Part shown: one piece after another, positions 9,404 to 18,885 of the stretch
How positions within the stretch are numbered: the stretch's first letter is position 1
How the letters are laid out: the number at the start of each line of letters is the position of its first letter
Assembly: GCA_025358885.1 (NCBI GenBank)
Contig: JANYHW010000178.1
Location: forward strand, 1 to 64,000
Origin: Cytophagales bacterium
GTDB taxonomy: Bacteria; Bacteroidota; Bacteroidia; Cytophagales; Cyclobacteriaceae
DNA length: 64,000 nucleotides
Direction: 5' to 3'
Made by a program: the position numbers and the translations under genes
Notes under the pieces: model-generated
The model's input: the letters and a program-made list of their open reading frames with translations, nothing else
What the model was told of the DNA's origin: nothing
Databases searched by the model: none

Positions 9404-11200
9404 ATGTCCAATGCGCTCAAAGAAAAAGTAGCGTCGCTACCAGACTCTCCCGGAATCTATCGATTCTATGACCGGGATGAGGTACTGATCTATGTGGGAA
9501 AAGCGAAGAGTCTTAAGAAGCGCGTTGGCAGCTATTTCAACAAACAGTCGCAATACAATCGAAAGACTGAAAAGCTTGTCTCAGAAATCCGAAAAATTGA
9601 ATTTACGCTAGCCAATACCGAGTTTGATGCGTTGCTGCTGGAGAACAATTTCATAAAACAGAATCAGCCGAAGTATAACATCCTTCTTAAAGACGACAAG
9701 ACCTTTCCGTATTTGTGCATACTCAAAGAACCCTTTCCACGAATTATCTACACACGAAAATACAATCCACGGCAAGGAGAATACTTTGGGCCTTACACGA
9801 GCGTGGTCTCCATGAAAAGTGTACTGGAATTGGTCCGCAAGCTCTATTCCATACGCACCTGTAACCTGTTGCTCTCTCCTGAAAATATCGCCAAGGCAAA
9901 ATTTAAGGTATGCCTGGAGTATCACCTGGGTAACTGCAAGGGTCCATGCGAGGGGCTTCAGGACGAGCACAGCTACCTTGAAGAAATCGCTCTGGCGAGA
10001 AACATCCTCAAAGGAAACTTGAGTGTCGTTGAGAATTATTTTCAGCTACACATGCAGGAAGCTGCTGCGGCCATGGAATTTGAACGGGCGGGTGTTTTCA
10101 AACACAAACTGGAACTACTGGAAAAATTCCAAACCAAATCCCTCGTCGTTAATCGCAAGCTTACCAATATTGATGTCATTACCATTACCAGCACGACACA
10201 GGAGGCCTTCATAAATTACCTGCAAATCATAGAGGGTGCTATTGTGTTTTCAAAGAATGTTGAGGTCAGGAAGAAACTCGATGAGTCTGATGATGATATT
10301 CTCTCGATGGTGGCCCAACAATTGAGGCAGGAAACCAACAGTACGCACCCTGTACTCTTTAGCAACATCGCCTTGTCGGTCTCAAACGAATCGATTGAGA
10401 ATATTGTGCCTCAGATCGGCGACAAGAAAAAGCTCGTGGACCTTTCATTGAAAAATGCGCTTTACCTGAAAGTCAAGAAGGAGATTGCAAAGGAAGAAGT
10501 TAAGACCAAAAACCTCGGCGTATTAATGGATCTCCAAAAAGGTCTTCAGCTAAAGGTTTTGCCTCGCGTTATAGAGTGTTTTGATAATTCAAACCTGCAA
10601 GGGACAGATCCTGTGGCTTCCATGGTGAGGTTTTTGGATGGCAAACCTGACAAGGGGGGCTATCGACATTTCAATATCAAGACCGTGGTTGGTTCCGATG
10701 ACTTCGCCTCCATGAAGGAAATTGTCGGGCGACGCTATCTTCGGCTGAAGAGTGAAAACAGTGAATTACCTCAACTAATCATTGTCGATGGCGGCAAGGG
10801 ACAGCTGAGCAGCGCCGTTGAAGCCCTGAGGGAACTGGATTTATATGGCAAGATACCGATTATCGGAATCGCCAAGAGACTTGAGGAGATCTATTATCCG
10901 GAGGATCCTTTGCCCCTGCACATTCATAAGAAATCGCAAAGCCTGTTGCTCATTCAACAAATCCGGGATGAGGCACATAGGTTTGCAATAACCTTTCATC
11001 GCCAAAAGCGCAGCAGCCATAATCTGGTTACCGCGCTTGAGCAGATTCCCGGCATCGGAGAAAAAACTGTAGACATATTGCTCTCCACCTTCAAGTCATT
11101 CAAAAAGATACAAGACGCCTCTCAAGCCGAATTGGCTGAAGTCATCGGAGACTCAAAAGCCGCGCTGGTTAAATCATGGCAACAAAAAAAGGAGAGCTGA
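9404..11200 (+). CDS. uvrC: Excinuclease ABC subunit C
   Basis: UvrC makes the two incisions in nucleotide excision repair after damage loading by UvrA and UvrB. The 598-residue product shows the N-terminal GIY-YIG nuclease (SPGIYRFYDRDEVLIYVGKA). Near residues 150-185 is a cysteine cluster matching the positions of the iron-sulfur site described in E. coli UvrC. A UVR helix pair (about 215-240), a C-terminal RNase H-like nuclease (FDNSN, VDGGKGQ) and a helix-hairpin-helix (IPGIGEKT) complete the protein. It is the last gene of the porW-PBP1A-uvrC run, and its stop codon lies inside the terminator hairpin. Confidence 0.97.
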   Translation: MSNALKEKVASLPDSPGIYRFYDRDEVLIYVGKAKSLKKRVGSYFNKQSQYNRKTEKLVSEIRKIEFTLANTEFDALLLENNFIKQNQPKYNILLKDDKTFPYLCILKEPFPRIIYTRKYNPRQGEYFGPYTSVVSMKSVLELVRKLYSIRTCNLLLSPENIAKAKFKVCLEYHLGNCKGPCEGLQDEHSYLEEIALARNILKGNLSVVENYFQLHMQEAAAAMEFERAGVFKHKLELLEKFQTKSLVVNRKLTNIDVITITSTTQEAFINYLQIIEGAIVFSKNVEVRKKLDESDDDILSMVAQQLRQETNSTHPVLFSNIALSVSNESIENIVPQIGDKKKLVDLSLKNALYLKVKKEIAKEEVKTKNLGVLMDLQKGLQLKVLPRVIECFDNSNLQGTDPVASMVRFLDGKPDKGGYRHFNIKTVVGSDDFASMKEIVGRRYLRLKSENSELPQLIIVDGGKGQLSSAVEALRELDLYGKIPIIGIAKRLEEIYYPEDPLPLHIHKKSQSLLLIQQIRDEAHRFAITFHRQKRSSHNLVTALEQIPGIGEKTVDILLSTFKSFKKIQDASQAELAEVIGDSKAALVKSWQQKKES

Positions 11201-11215
11201 ATCAGCTCTCCTTTT
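11187..11215. terminator. Bidirectional intrinsic terminator between uvrC and gldN
   Basis: AAAAGGAGAGCT and AGCTCTCCTTTT form a perfect 12-bp stem around GAATC. A-runs on one side and T-runs on the other let it end transcripts in both directions. It separates the convergent uvrC and gldN genes, and the uvrC stop codon (11198-11200) is part of the structure. Confidence 0.9.
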
Positions 11216-11234
11216 CATGAGGTTTACAAGAACC

Positions 11235-12119
11235 TTAATATTCCCATAGATTGTGCTCGCGCTCCATCATCTTCATTTCTTCCCAATCCGTAGCATATAC
11301 ACCTTCCGTATGGGACTTGTAAAGGTTAAATATTGTGTCGTCATCAGGGTTTTCCACCTTTTCAATAATAACATGGAACAACCTCAGAAGAAACGCATCA
11401 GCATAGTTCCTGTTTTCTGCTGTATTATAGCGGTTGAACCAGATGGCTTCCTTCACATGATTTCTGAATACTTTCTCGACGTCCTTATATTTTATCCATC
11501 CGCGTGGCTTTAATAGTCCTTGGGCTTCGTCAAAAGCATAGAGGCCTATACCCAGCATATCATAGTATTGTCTTGACCTCCTTTTATCGAAGATCACGTC
11601 CTCAACGATCTTTAAAATATAAATATCGCTGCCCCTCAAAGTTTCGGCCTTTCCAACGGGCCCTTGCCACTGGTCCTTTGATGTCGATGGATTCTTGCCC
11701 TTGCTGTCATCCGTCGCTTCATAGTTCACACCATTGAAGCTAACTCTGTCACCTTTGTAGAAATCCTTCGCCGGTTCCCAGGCTGGTGGAGTTTCGGCTT
11801 GCTTTGTTGTGATAGCATTATTAAAATCCTCCTTGGACATTTTTCTGTCCAGAGAATCTGTCCAATACACATCCGCAATCTCGCCTGACTTAATGGCCTT
11901 CAGAATAAGGTCGGGCATTTCATTTCCCCTGGCAAAGAAACCCTTATTTTGCTTCTCCCTCAGGTCCATTACCCTCCACACCTTGATCTTGTACAATTGT
12001 TCATACTTCGGTATGGTGAGCAATGAATTAGGATTTATCTGTGCCTCCTCTTCCTGCGCCACGCATACTGTACTTACCGAGACTAAAGCCAACCCAACAA
12101 TTATTTCCTTTATCGTCAT
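11235..12119 (-). CDS. gldN: Gliding motility / T9SS protein GldN
   Basis: GldN (PorN) is a periplasmic partner of the GldK lipoprotein ring in the T9SS. The 294-residue protein has a signal peptide (about 1-21) and the expected N-terminal stretch (YKIKVWRVMDLREKQNKGFFARGNEMPDL). The conserved C-terminal half has FDKRRSRQYYDMLGIG. Residues about 112-156 form an insert with the aromatic and glycine spacing of a chitin-binding (CBM5/12) module: W114, Y121, GD, Y133, a GxxP turn and W151. It is the last gene of the gldKLMN operon, 10 bases after gldM. Confidence 0.93.
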   Translation of the reverse strand: MTIKEIIVGLALVSVSTVCVAQEEEAQINPNSLLTIPKYEQLYKIKVWRVMDLREKQNKGFFARGNEMPDLILKAIKSGEIADVYWTDSLDRKMSKEDFNNAITTKQAETPPAWEPAKDFYKGDRVSFNGVNYEATDDSKGKNPSTSKDQWQGPVGKAETLRGSDIYILKIVEDVIFDKRRSRQYYDMLGIGLYAFDEAQGLLKPRGWIKYKDVEKVFRNHVKEAIWFNRYNTAENRNYADAFLLRLFHVIIEKVENPDDDTIFNLYKSHTEGVYATDWEEMKMMEREHNLWEY

Positions 12120-12129
12120 ATCCGGTTAT

Positions 12130-13692
12130 TTATTGAATAGGAATGTTCATGGTCCCTCCAACGATGTCTACCTTCTCGTCCTGACCTGTATAAGTTTTGC
12201 GCGTTACTGACTTGATACTTACCACAATTCTGTCGCCAGGTCTCATTTGTGATCTCCAGGGTGCCAGATCCAATATTTCAGAAGTTGCATTAATGGTTGC
12301 CACGGGGGCAGTTCCTCTTGCAAGAATAACTTCCATTGTGCGTATCCGGTAGTTTGCATCTTTTGGAACTTCTGCTTTGAAGTTATCATCCGCATCAGCC
12401 GAGATTCTGAGTCCGGTTAAGCCAGCTTTGACTCCATTCTTAAGATCTATTTCCTTACCGTTATTGTCTCTGGGAACATAACGGGGTTTTGGAATCAACT
12501 TCACATCAAATCCTTGTGTACCAATGACAGAACCCGCGTTGCTTACCGTGATGACCACTTTTCGGTCTACAGGAACAATGACGGTTTTACCGGGTGCATC
12601 TCCCTTCTCTACCGTTGCACCCTTTCCTGTAAAGCTTGGATTGAAACTTGCGCCGAGAACCGGGCAAGCGAATGTTACAAAGTTACCGCAGTTTTGGTAT
12701 AAGCTTGGTGCATTCCCGTTGAAGACCTGAATGGTAGGTGCTATCGCCTGATACTTAATGATGCGATTCAAAGTGTCCTTCTTGGTTCGGATCGTTGCCT
12801 TGTAACTTTGTTCACCAACACCCGTGGCAGTAAACTCAATTTTTGCAACCTTGATGCTGGTTTCGGCATCCGTGGTGACGGCCAGAGGTGCTCCATTCCT
12901 GAACATTTCAGGGGTTTCACCGGAGGATGCTGCTGCCATGAACAACCGTCCTTCATATTTCGCGCCAGAGGCCACGATGGAAGGCCCAATCACCATAGGA
13001 ACGACCACATCAAATTTGCGCTCATCCTGGCCTGCCCTTACGGCAAGTGAGTCGAGTGCCAAAGCTTCATACTCCAATACTTCTGACTGCATCTGGGTAA
13101 TCCCTGTGATGGCAGCCATTGTTGGAGTTCCTTCAAATGAAAACTCAATGAAGGACTTGTCACCATGCTCAACTTCGCCTTTTTCGTTTTTCAACTCCTT
13201 AAAATCCGTTGCGCGCTTGTCTAGCTTGGGGAATTGCATTTTAGAAAGCTCTTGCAGTTTATCATGGAACTTGACGAGCGTCTGTTCATAATTAGGCGCG
13301 AGCTTTGACTTATCATTGAGCATTTTTTCCTCAGAAATATTGGTATTGCCGACTAACTCATCTCCAACCATAGGCTTGCCATTATGCTCCCTGCCAAGAA
13401 TATCCTTGATCGAATCCAATGTGGCAATGGTTTTACTTGAAAGGGCACGCACTTCTTTTGCCTTTTCAATAGCGTCCAGCGCATTGGGGGTTTTACTGGT
13501 CGATCCTTGAATATTCAAAAGTTTCTTTTCGTTCGCGCCACTGTTTTCATTAACAAGATCTATAAGGGTGCTGTTGAGTATGGCAAATTTCTCAAGAACG
13601 GCACTGCTTACATTGAGCGCGAGGAGCGCTGTAAGCACGAGGTACATCATCCCTATCATCTTTTGCCTCGGAGTTTCCTTACCGCCTGACAT
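12130..13692 (-). CDS. gldM: Gliding motility / T9SS motor protein GldM
   Basis: GldM forms, with GldL, the proton-driven inner-membrane motor that powers type IX secretion and gliding. The 520-residue product has a short cytoplasmic N-terminus (MSGGKETPRQKMIGMMYLVL), a single membrane helix (about 14-35) with an acidic residue after it in SSAVLEKF, and a long periplasmic region of helical and then beta-sandwich domains. Length and N-terminus agree well with the family. The spacing to gldL and gldN supports one transcript. Confidence 0.96.
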   Translation of the reverse strand: MSGGKETPRQKMIGMMYLVLTALLALNVSSAVLEKFAILNSTLIDLVNENSGANEKKLLNIQGSTSKTPNALDAIEKAKEVRALSSKTIATLDSIKDILGREHNGKPMVGDELVGNTNISEEKMLNDKSKLAPNYEQTLVKFHDKLQELSKMQFPKLDKRATDFKELKNEKGEVEHGDKSFIEFSFEGTPTMAAITGITQMQSEVLEYEALALDSLAVRAGQDERKFDVVVPMVIGPSIVASGAKYEGRLFMAAASSGETPEMFRNGAPLAVTTDAETSIKVAKIEFTATGVGEQSYKATIRTKKDTLNRIIKYQAIAPTIQVFNGNAPSLYQNCGNFVTFACPVLGASFNPSFTGKGATVEKGDAPGKTVIVPVDRKVVITVSNAGSVIGTQGFDVKLIPKPRYVPRDNNGKEIDLKNGVKAGLTGLRISADADDNFKAEVPKDANYRIRTMEVILARGTAPVATINATSEILDLAPWRSQMRPGDRIVVSIKSVTRKTYTGQDEKVDIVGGTMNIPIQ

Positions 13693-13747
13693 AGTTTGTT
13701 TTGGTTTAGCGTTTAATTCAGATACAACCTTAAACTTCCTCTAAAAA

Positions 13748-14578
13748 CTATTTTACTGAAGACCCCTTCATTGCGGTAAGCATACTTCCGTACACCGTAT
13801 TCAATGAAGTGAGGTTGTCAGTCAACTTTCCGAGTTCTGCGGTAAACTTTGAGGTATTGGCACCCACAGAAGAAAGTCCTTGCATGGCTCCACCCAAACT
13901 CTCATAGAATTTGTTCATGTTCTTCACATGGGAATCCGCATCCTTCAATTCCATCTCATAGATGCTATTCAATGCAGCGAGGTTCTTGGTAACCTTCTGA
14001 ACCTGGGCATGATATTCACCCGTGTCTTTGGAGGCATCTGCCATGGCCGAAACGGCCTTCATAGCTGAGCCATATGATTTATTCATTTCAGAAAGTGATG
14101 CAGAAGCTGCCTGCACGTTCTTGGCATATTCATTGGTTGCCACTGCCGCGTTAGACAAATTATTCATTTGCGTAGCGGAGGTTGCCAGGTTAGTCAATCC
14201 CTTGCCCAGATTATCGAGCAGGTTCTGATCCACTTTGGCAGTCTTGAGCATATCATCAATTTTGAGCAGGGGCGATTCACCACCAGCAGGGCGATTGCTG
14301 ATACGGGTAGCCGTTTGATTGGCTGGACCTTCATATTCTTCTGATAACTCAGGATAAACCTTTGACCAATCGGGGTCCTCATGCTTAGGCTCAAAAGCAC
14401 TCAAAAAGAAGATACCAGCCTCCACGGAAAGACCTATCATAAGCATGAGGTTGGCACCGGGTAAGTGAAGAATTTTAAAGAGTGCGCCTATGATTACGAC
14501 TGCTGCACCAATTCCATATATCTTGGGCATGATGGTTTCATAGAGCAATTGCATGAATCCGCCTTTTTTCTTTGCCAT
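13748..14578 (-). CDS. gldL: Gliding motility / T9SS motor protein GldL
   Basis: GldL is the pentameric membrane part of the GldLM motor. The 276-residue protein has two N-terminal membrane helices (about 17-37 and 43-63). The charged residues K35 (ALFKILH) and E53 (GLSVEAGIFF) sit where the family carries residues needed for proton flow; this equivalence is by family comparison. A cytoplasmic tail with repeated helical segments (about 100-276) follows, with several similar SLNxxY and LNSIYEM-type repeats. It lies between gldK and gldM. Confidence 0.96.
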   Translation of the reverse strand: MAKKKGGFMQLLYETIMPKIYGIGAAVVIIGALFKILHLPGANLMLMIGLSVEAGIFFLSAFEPKHEDPDWSKVYPELSEEYEGPANQTATRISNRPAGGESPLLKIDDMLKTAKVDQNLLDNLGKGLTNLATSATQMNNLSNAAVATNEYAKNVQAASASLSEMNKSYGSAMKAVSAMADASKDTGEYHAQVQKVTKNLAALNSIYEMELKDADSHVKNMNKFYESLGGAMQGLSSVGANTSKFTAELGKLTDNLTSLNTVYGSMLTAMKGSSVK

Positions 14579-14656
14579 GGTTATTTAGAGTTTAAGGTTT
14601 AAGGTTTCTTGTTTGATCGCTGGTGACGAGTTAAAGATAGCACGAGTTTTTAATTA

Positions 14657-15754
14657 TTAAAATTCAGTCCCGGAAGAGCGACCCAAGTGGGTCAACGCAC
14701 AACGGAACCCAATATAGGCACGGGAGGAGTCTTTGAACTCGTATGTGCGGGTACCTGTCTCCAAATAGTACGCGACATCTTTCCAAGAGCCTCCGCGAAC
14801 CACTTTCTTGGGAGGAATCTTGGCATTAAACTTCTTGTTGTCGGGATCTGTCCTGGGGTCGATGTATTGTGGGTTCAAATCCCAAACCGTAGGTACAGAG
14901 GCGGGATTAAAGTCATCAAGACACCATTCAGACACGTTGCCAGAGGTATCAAACAGGCCATAATCATTAGGGAAGTAAGAGCGAATCGGAGAAGTGTAAG
15001 CAAATCCATCATCATAGAAGTTTCCTCTGCCCGGCTTAAAGTTTGCAAGCATACAACCCTTCGAGTTACGGATGTATGGGTTACCCCATGGATATTTTGC
15101 CATATCGCGTCCACCGCGCGCAGAATATTCCCATTCGGCTTCAGAAGGTAACCTGAATTCAGGCATGGGAAACTCCCCTACTGTTTTCCTGAAATCATTG
15201 AGGTAGGCGGTTCTCCACTTGCCAAAGAATACGGCAGCATCCCAATTGATACCGACTACCGGATATTCGTCATAGCCCGGGTGCCAGTAATAATAGTCCT
15301 GGATAGGATCGCCCATATGGTGAGCGAAGTCTTTTACCCACTTAGTGGTGTCCGGATAGTATTTCTGTCTGAATTCCTCTGCACTTACCGCCGGGAATCC
15401 TTCAATCGTGCCATTGTCGACGAGGAAAAAGTTAGTGAACTGACGGTATTCATTGTTCGAGATTTCAGAATCATCCATGAAGAATGGACCAATTGTAATC
15501 TGCTTGTTGAAGTTTATCTGTGTGGAGGCTGGATCCTCATCCGCCTGCCCCATATGAAACGTACCGGCCGGAATAGGCACCATCCCGTAGGGAATAGTCA
15601 TGACCCAGCCTTCGCGATTACCCACGCCGACCAGTTCACCCTGATCGCCACCTTTCTTGCCACCAATACCAAGCAATCCGCAGCCTGCTATTGACAAAGT
15701 GATTGTTGCCAGAGCCAAATAACCTAGACTTCTCGATGTCACCATTACTCTCAT
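14657..15754 (-). CDS. gldK: Gliding motility / T9SS ring lipoprotein GldK
   Basis: GldK (PorK) is an outer-membrane lipoprotein that forms the periplasmic T9SS ring with GldN. The chosen ATG at 15754 gives MRVMVTSRSLGYLAL, with a normal signal peptide and the lipobox SIAGC. The ORF-track start at 15796 adds 14 polar residues and is less likely. The mature part is a formylglycine-generating-enzyme-like (SUMF1) fold with GTFHMGQADED, LPSEAEWEYSARGG and GGSWKDVAYY motifs, as in GldK and GldJ. It is the first gene of gldKLMN and has a candidate promoter. Confidence 0.95.
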   Translation of the reverse strand: MRVMVTSRSLGYLALATITLSIAGCGLLGIGGKKGGDQGELVGVGNREGWVMTIPYGMVPIPAGTFHMGQADEDPASTQINFNKQITIGPFFMDDSEISNNEYRQFTNFFLVDNGTIEGFPAVSAEEFRQKYYPDTTKWVKDFAHHMGDPIQDYYYWHPGYDEYPVVGINWDAAVFFGKWRTAYLNDFRKTVGEFPMPEFRLPSEAEWEYSARGGRDMAKYPWGNPYIRNSKGCMLANFKPGRGNFYDDGFAYTSPIRSYFPNDYGLFDTSGNVSEWCLDDFNPASVPTVWDLNPQYIDPRTDPDNKKFNAKIPPKKVVRGGSWKDVAYYLETGTRTYEFKDSSRAYIGFRCALTHLGRSSGTEF

Positions 15755-15834
15755 ATGCTTATTGTTAGGTCTTATTCCCCCTCGGTTTTTGTCCAACGAA
15801 TGGACTATAAATTTATTTCATTCCTTTGTTTTGC

Positions 15835-15842
15835 CAAAAATA
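15835..15842 (-). promoter_or_regulatory. Candidate -7 box for the gldKLMN operon
   Basis: The minus strand reads TATTTTTG, a perfect TAnnTTTG match, in the gap between the porP-like gene and gldK. A TTG lies 24 bases upstream, slightly longer than the usual spacing. It suggests that gldKLMN can be transcribed separately from the porP-like gene. Confidence 0.45.
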
Positions 15843-15890
15843 GAGTCCCAAATTCAGTAAAATCTTCAAAAAACCCAAAAATGTTTTGAT

Positions 15891-16877
15891 TTAGTAACGG
15901 AATCGAGGGGTTCTGATGATCTTTTTGCTGCTCAGGTTGACGGGCAAACTGTAAGAAACCATCAATTCATGAGATGTGGGCTGTTTTGCCTGCTGGTCTT
16001 TTACAATGTAATCCAGTGAATACCCCACTTTTAAGGATTTATCTTTTAGGAGGCTGTATCCCAGGATCAAAATGGCGGCCTCCGATTGCCTGAATGAAAG
16101 CCCTCCCCACATGGTGTCCTTGAAATAGGCCAAGGCGCCCACGTCAAAAGATGTCTTTGTAAAATCAGTTTTTACAAGGGCAACGAATTGAAGGCGTACG
16201 TCAAAATTAAGGTCATAGAAATAACTCCCTGTAGCGTACATATGCCTCTGTAACTGATTGTTTTGTGTCAGGCCAAAATCAAAACTTGGTTCAGTGAGGT
16301 GATCAAGGCCAACTCCAATATAGTACTTATCCTTTCTATACACGGCGCCTACTCCGAGGTCAGGGCGCATTTGGGATTCCTTGCCAGCTTTTCCTGCAAG
16401 CAAAGGATCGTTCTGATCAGTCGCGCGGTACAAGTCAAAATCAACCTTTTGTGAGTACAGGCCGGCCCGGACACCCAGGCTAAGCTTTGCATCCTTTATG
16501 TTGATGTAGTACGCGTAGGAAAACTGCGCTTCGAAATTGTTCACTGGTCCAAGTTTGTCGTTCACCAGGTAACCTCCAATGCCACCCTTGAGCATTGGGA
16601 CAGGGGTATTTACACTCAGAATCTGTGTGGTGGGTGCTCCTCCATCTCCATAGGTAGGAGAGTATCCCAACCATTGACTTCGGTATATTCCTGTAATCTT
16701 GGTCACTCCTTCTGTTCCGGCAAAAGCAGGATTGTAATAAAACGAATTGAACATATACTGTGAAAATTGCGGGTCCTGTTGCGCCCATCCTTCAATGGAC
16801 AAGAGCATCAGGAGAATGATGAAAATTCTTTTCACAGGAGGGCTCACACGAATTCCAAATATACGCGATTCATTCAT
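15891..16877 (-). CDS. PorP/SprF family T9SS outer membrane protein
   Basis: PorP/SprF proteins are outer-membrane beta-barrels linked to T9SS and often paired with particular cargo. The 328-residue product has a signal peptide (about residues 15-32 from M1) followed by the family signature QDPQFSQYMFNSFYYNPAFAG. The rest alternates short aromatic-ended strands typical of a barrel and ends at an aromatic residue (RFRY). It lies directly upstream of gldK, a common arrangement in this phylum. Confidence 0.93.
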   Translation of the reverse strand: MNESRIFGIRVSPPVKRIFIILLMLLSIEGWAQQDPQFSQYMFNSFYYNPAFAGTEGVTKITGIYRSQWLGYSPTYGDGGAPTTQILSVNTPVPMLKGGIGGYLVNDKLGPVNNFEAQFSYAYYINIKDAKLSLGVRAGLYSQKVDFDLYRATDQNDPLLAGKAGKESQMRPDLGVGAVYRKDKYYIGVGLDHLTEPSFDFGLTQNNQLQRHMYATGSYFYDLNFDVRLQFVALVKTDFTKTSFDVGALAYFKDTMWGGLSFRQSEAAILILGYSLLKDKSLKVGYSLDYIVKDQQAKQPTSHELMVSYSLPVNLSSKKIIRTPRFRY

Positions 16878-16887
16878 CAGTAATCAG

Positions 16888-16903
16888 CGGGTGTCATCAC
16901 CCG
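16888..16903. promoter_or_regulatory. Hairpin between hemD and porP-like gene
   Basis: CGGGTG and CACCCG pair perfectly across the tetraloop TCAT. There is no T-run on the minus strand, so it is more likely an mRNA structure in the 5' leader of the porP-like gene than a terminator. Confidence 0.4.
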
Positions 16904-16935
16904 GCACAGCGAATTAACGAAAGAAACGACTCGTT

Positions 16936-17715
16936 TTATTTGGAAAGATTGGCCTTTTTAATGTAGAGCTCAAGGGCTCCCGTCATTGACGGGGCATTTA
17001 GGAGAGGAGCCTCAATGTCCAGAACGAGACCGGCATCCCTTACAGCCTTTGCAGTGGCCGGACCGAATGCCGCGATCCGGGTATTGTTTTGTTTGAAATC
17101 AGGGAAGTTGGTATACAACGAGTGAATCCCTGAGGGGCTGAAGAATGCAAGGATATCGTAGAATACTTCTTTGAGGTCAGAGAGATCCGCAGCTACGGTA
17201 TGGTGAGTGATTGCCTCACTGAACTGATAATTGTTTTCTCTTAGAAAATCGGGGATGTCATTCTTCCGGATGTCTGAGCAGGGAAATAAGAACTTCTCGT
17301 TCTTATGCTTCTTGATGATTTCCAGCAAATCCCGGGTATCCTTCAGGCCGGTAAAAATTTTCCGTTTTCTTATGACGATATACTTCTGAAGGTAATTGGA
17401 TGTTTGTTCAGAGATACAAAAATACTTCATGCCCGGAGGCATCTCAATTTTCAACTCACGGGACAAGCTAAAAAAATGATCTACTGCATTGCGGCTGGTG
17501 AAGATAATCGCTGTGTAATTGAGTATTTCGATTTTCTGTTTGCGAAACTCTTTCACCGGTACGGCCTCCACCTGAATGAATGGTCTGAAGTCGACCCGTA
17601 TCGAGTATTTCTCTGCGATCTTGAAGTAGGGTGAAGTCGGATCGGTAGGCGATTCCTGGGTGACGAGAATGCTTTTTACTTTCCGCATCCTGTCAATAAC
17701 AACCGTTTCTGTCAT
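16936..17715 (-). CDS. hemD: Uroporphyrinogen-III synthase
   Basis: HemD closes hydroxymethylbilane to uroporphyrinogen III in tetrapyrrole synthesis. The 259-residue protein has the two-lobed HemD layout: an N-terminal VTQESP stretch, then IIFTSRNAVDHFF in the first half, and FFSPSGIHSLY with AAFGPATAKAVRDAG in the second. These correspond to the short motifs conserved in this poorly conserved family. It sits between a DUF4271 protein and the porP-gldKLMN genes, a layout seen in many Bacteroidota. No other early tetrapyrrole gene is in the window, but hemW is the divergent neighbour. Confidence 0.9.
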   Translation of the reverse strand: MTETVVIDRMRKVKSILVTQESPTDPTSPYFKIAEKYSIRVDFRPFIQVEAVPVKEFRKQKIEILNYTAIIFTSRNAVDHFFSLSRELKIEMPPGMKYFCISEQTSNYLQKYIVIRKRKIFTGLKDTRDLLEIIKKHKNEKFLFPCSDIRKNDIPDFLRENNYQFSEAITHHTVAADLSDLKEVFYDILAFFSPSGIHSLYTNFPDFKQNNTRIAAFGPATAKAVRDAGLVLDIEAPLLNAPSMTGALELYIKKANLSK

Positions 17716-17739
17716 ATCGGCACAAGTCGGGTTCGCGAG

Positions 17740-18822
17740 TCAAAAGAATATCTTGATTATGATCACCAACGGAATGATTTCCGAAGCACAAAGGTAGGAA
17801 AATAAATGAAAAAAGGAGAAAGGCGCCCGCGCCAACAATTTAATCAACACCATCACCGAACCAGCACTCAGCAAGGCAAGGGCCAAAAGGATCAATTGCT
17901 TATAAAATAACGCCTGACTACCCTTGAAAACAAAATATATAAGGGTCAGGATGCTCATCATAACAGCCGTGAACAATACAAAGCGCAAAAAATTGAAAAA
18001 CTGAAAACTCACCGTTTCCCTGAAATTGAAAAGGGAAGAAAAGAGTAACACCACGATCAATTTCGAGGTTAGCAGGAGCAGGATATACATGGAGAGCTTT
18101 CCCCACACCACAAAAGATCCGGCAAAGGAGTTTATGCCAATGAACCTGGAGGCGGGCAAATAAGCGCCTGCGAAATAAAATACGGATGATAACAGGAATC
18201 CGGTCAACAATGCGCAGAAGAGATAAAACAACAGGTTTACACTTGACGTGATGCGTGAGGCCAACAAGGTTTCATTTCGCTCCTGAACTGAAAATATTTT
18301 TGCAAAGGAAAAATAGTCAAGCGTGAGTTGTGGATTTGTTCTGAACAGCACCAAGAGGAACAAGGTCAACAACGCAGTAGCCAGAATAGCATAGTTTCTG
18401 AAGAATCCCGGAGGTCGGGGCCGCAACTCTCCTCCACTGCCTTCGTGGTAAAGCATTGGATATACTATTATGGTAGATAAATCTCCCAGTTCTCCGTTGG
18501 TGTGAATTCCAACAAATAATTCCTTTGAATATAGTTGGGAGAGGCTGTCTACCTCAAATACCCGCTGATGCCCTGTATAGAGCAACCGCCCATTGATAAA
18601 CATATCCCACTCCTCAATACCCCGAACAAACAAATATTGTCCCTTGAAATCGAGCGCATTAATTCCAAAATAGATGGTGTGAAGATTTTTGTGTCCAAAG
18701 GCATCCGCCCGCTGGTAATCTGCGCCTGTAAATTCCATCCATTCAGTGCGAAAATCTTTTACCACAATCGGTGTGGCCGACCAGCCTGCGTGGCATACCA
18801 AAAACAAAAGCACCCGTGTCAT
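17740..18822 (-). CDS. DUF4271 domain membrane protein
   Basis: The 360-residue protein has a short signal-like N-terminus, an extracytoplasmic region (about 20-120) and then roughly seven membrane helices from about residue 140 to the end. The C-terminal membrane part matches the DUF4271 type found beside hemD in Bacteroidota. The function is unknown. The stop is 24 bases from the hemD start, which supports co-transcription. The start ATG lies 63 bases from the divergent hemW. Confidence 0.75.
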   Translation of the reverse strand: MTRVLLFLVCHAGWSATPIVVKDFRTEWMEFTGADYQRADAFGHKNLHTIYFGINALDFKGQYLFVRGIEEWDMFINGRLLYTGHQRVFEVDSLSQLYSKELFVGIHTNGELGDLSTIIVYPMLYHEGSGGELRPRPPGFFRNYAILATALLTLFLLVLFRTNPQLTLDYFSFAKIFSVQERNETLLASRITSSVNLLFYLFCALLTGFLLSSVFYFAGAYLPASRFIGINSFAGSFVVWGKLSMYILLLLTSKLIVVLLFSSLFNFRETVSFQFFNFLRFVLFTAVMMSILTLIYFVFKGSQALFYKQLILLALALLSAGSVMVLIKLLARAPFSFFHLFSYLCASEIIPLVIIIKIFF

Positions 18823-18885
18823 CGATCAAAAATATTCTAAAGCATCACCATTACCGAAAAAACTATTCGCAATTTCACATCTCCC

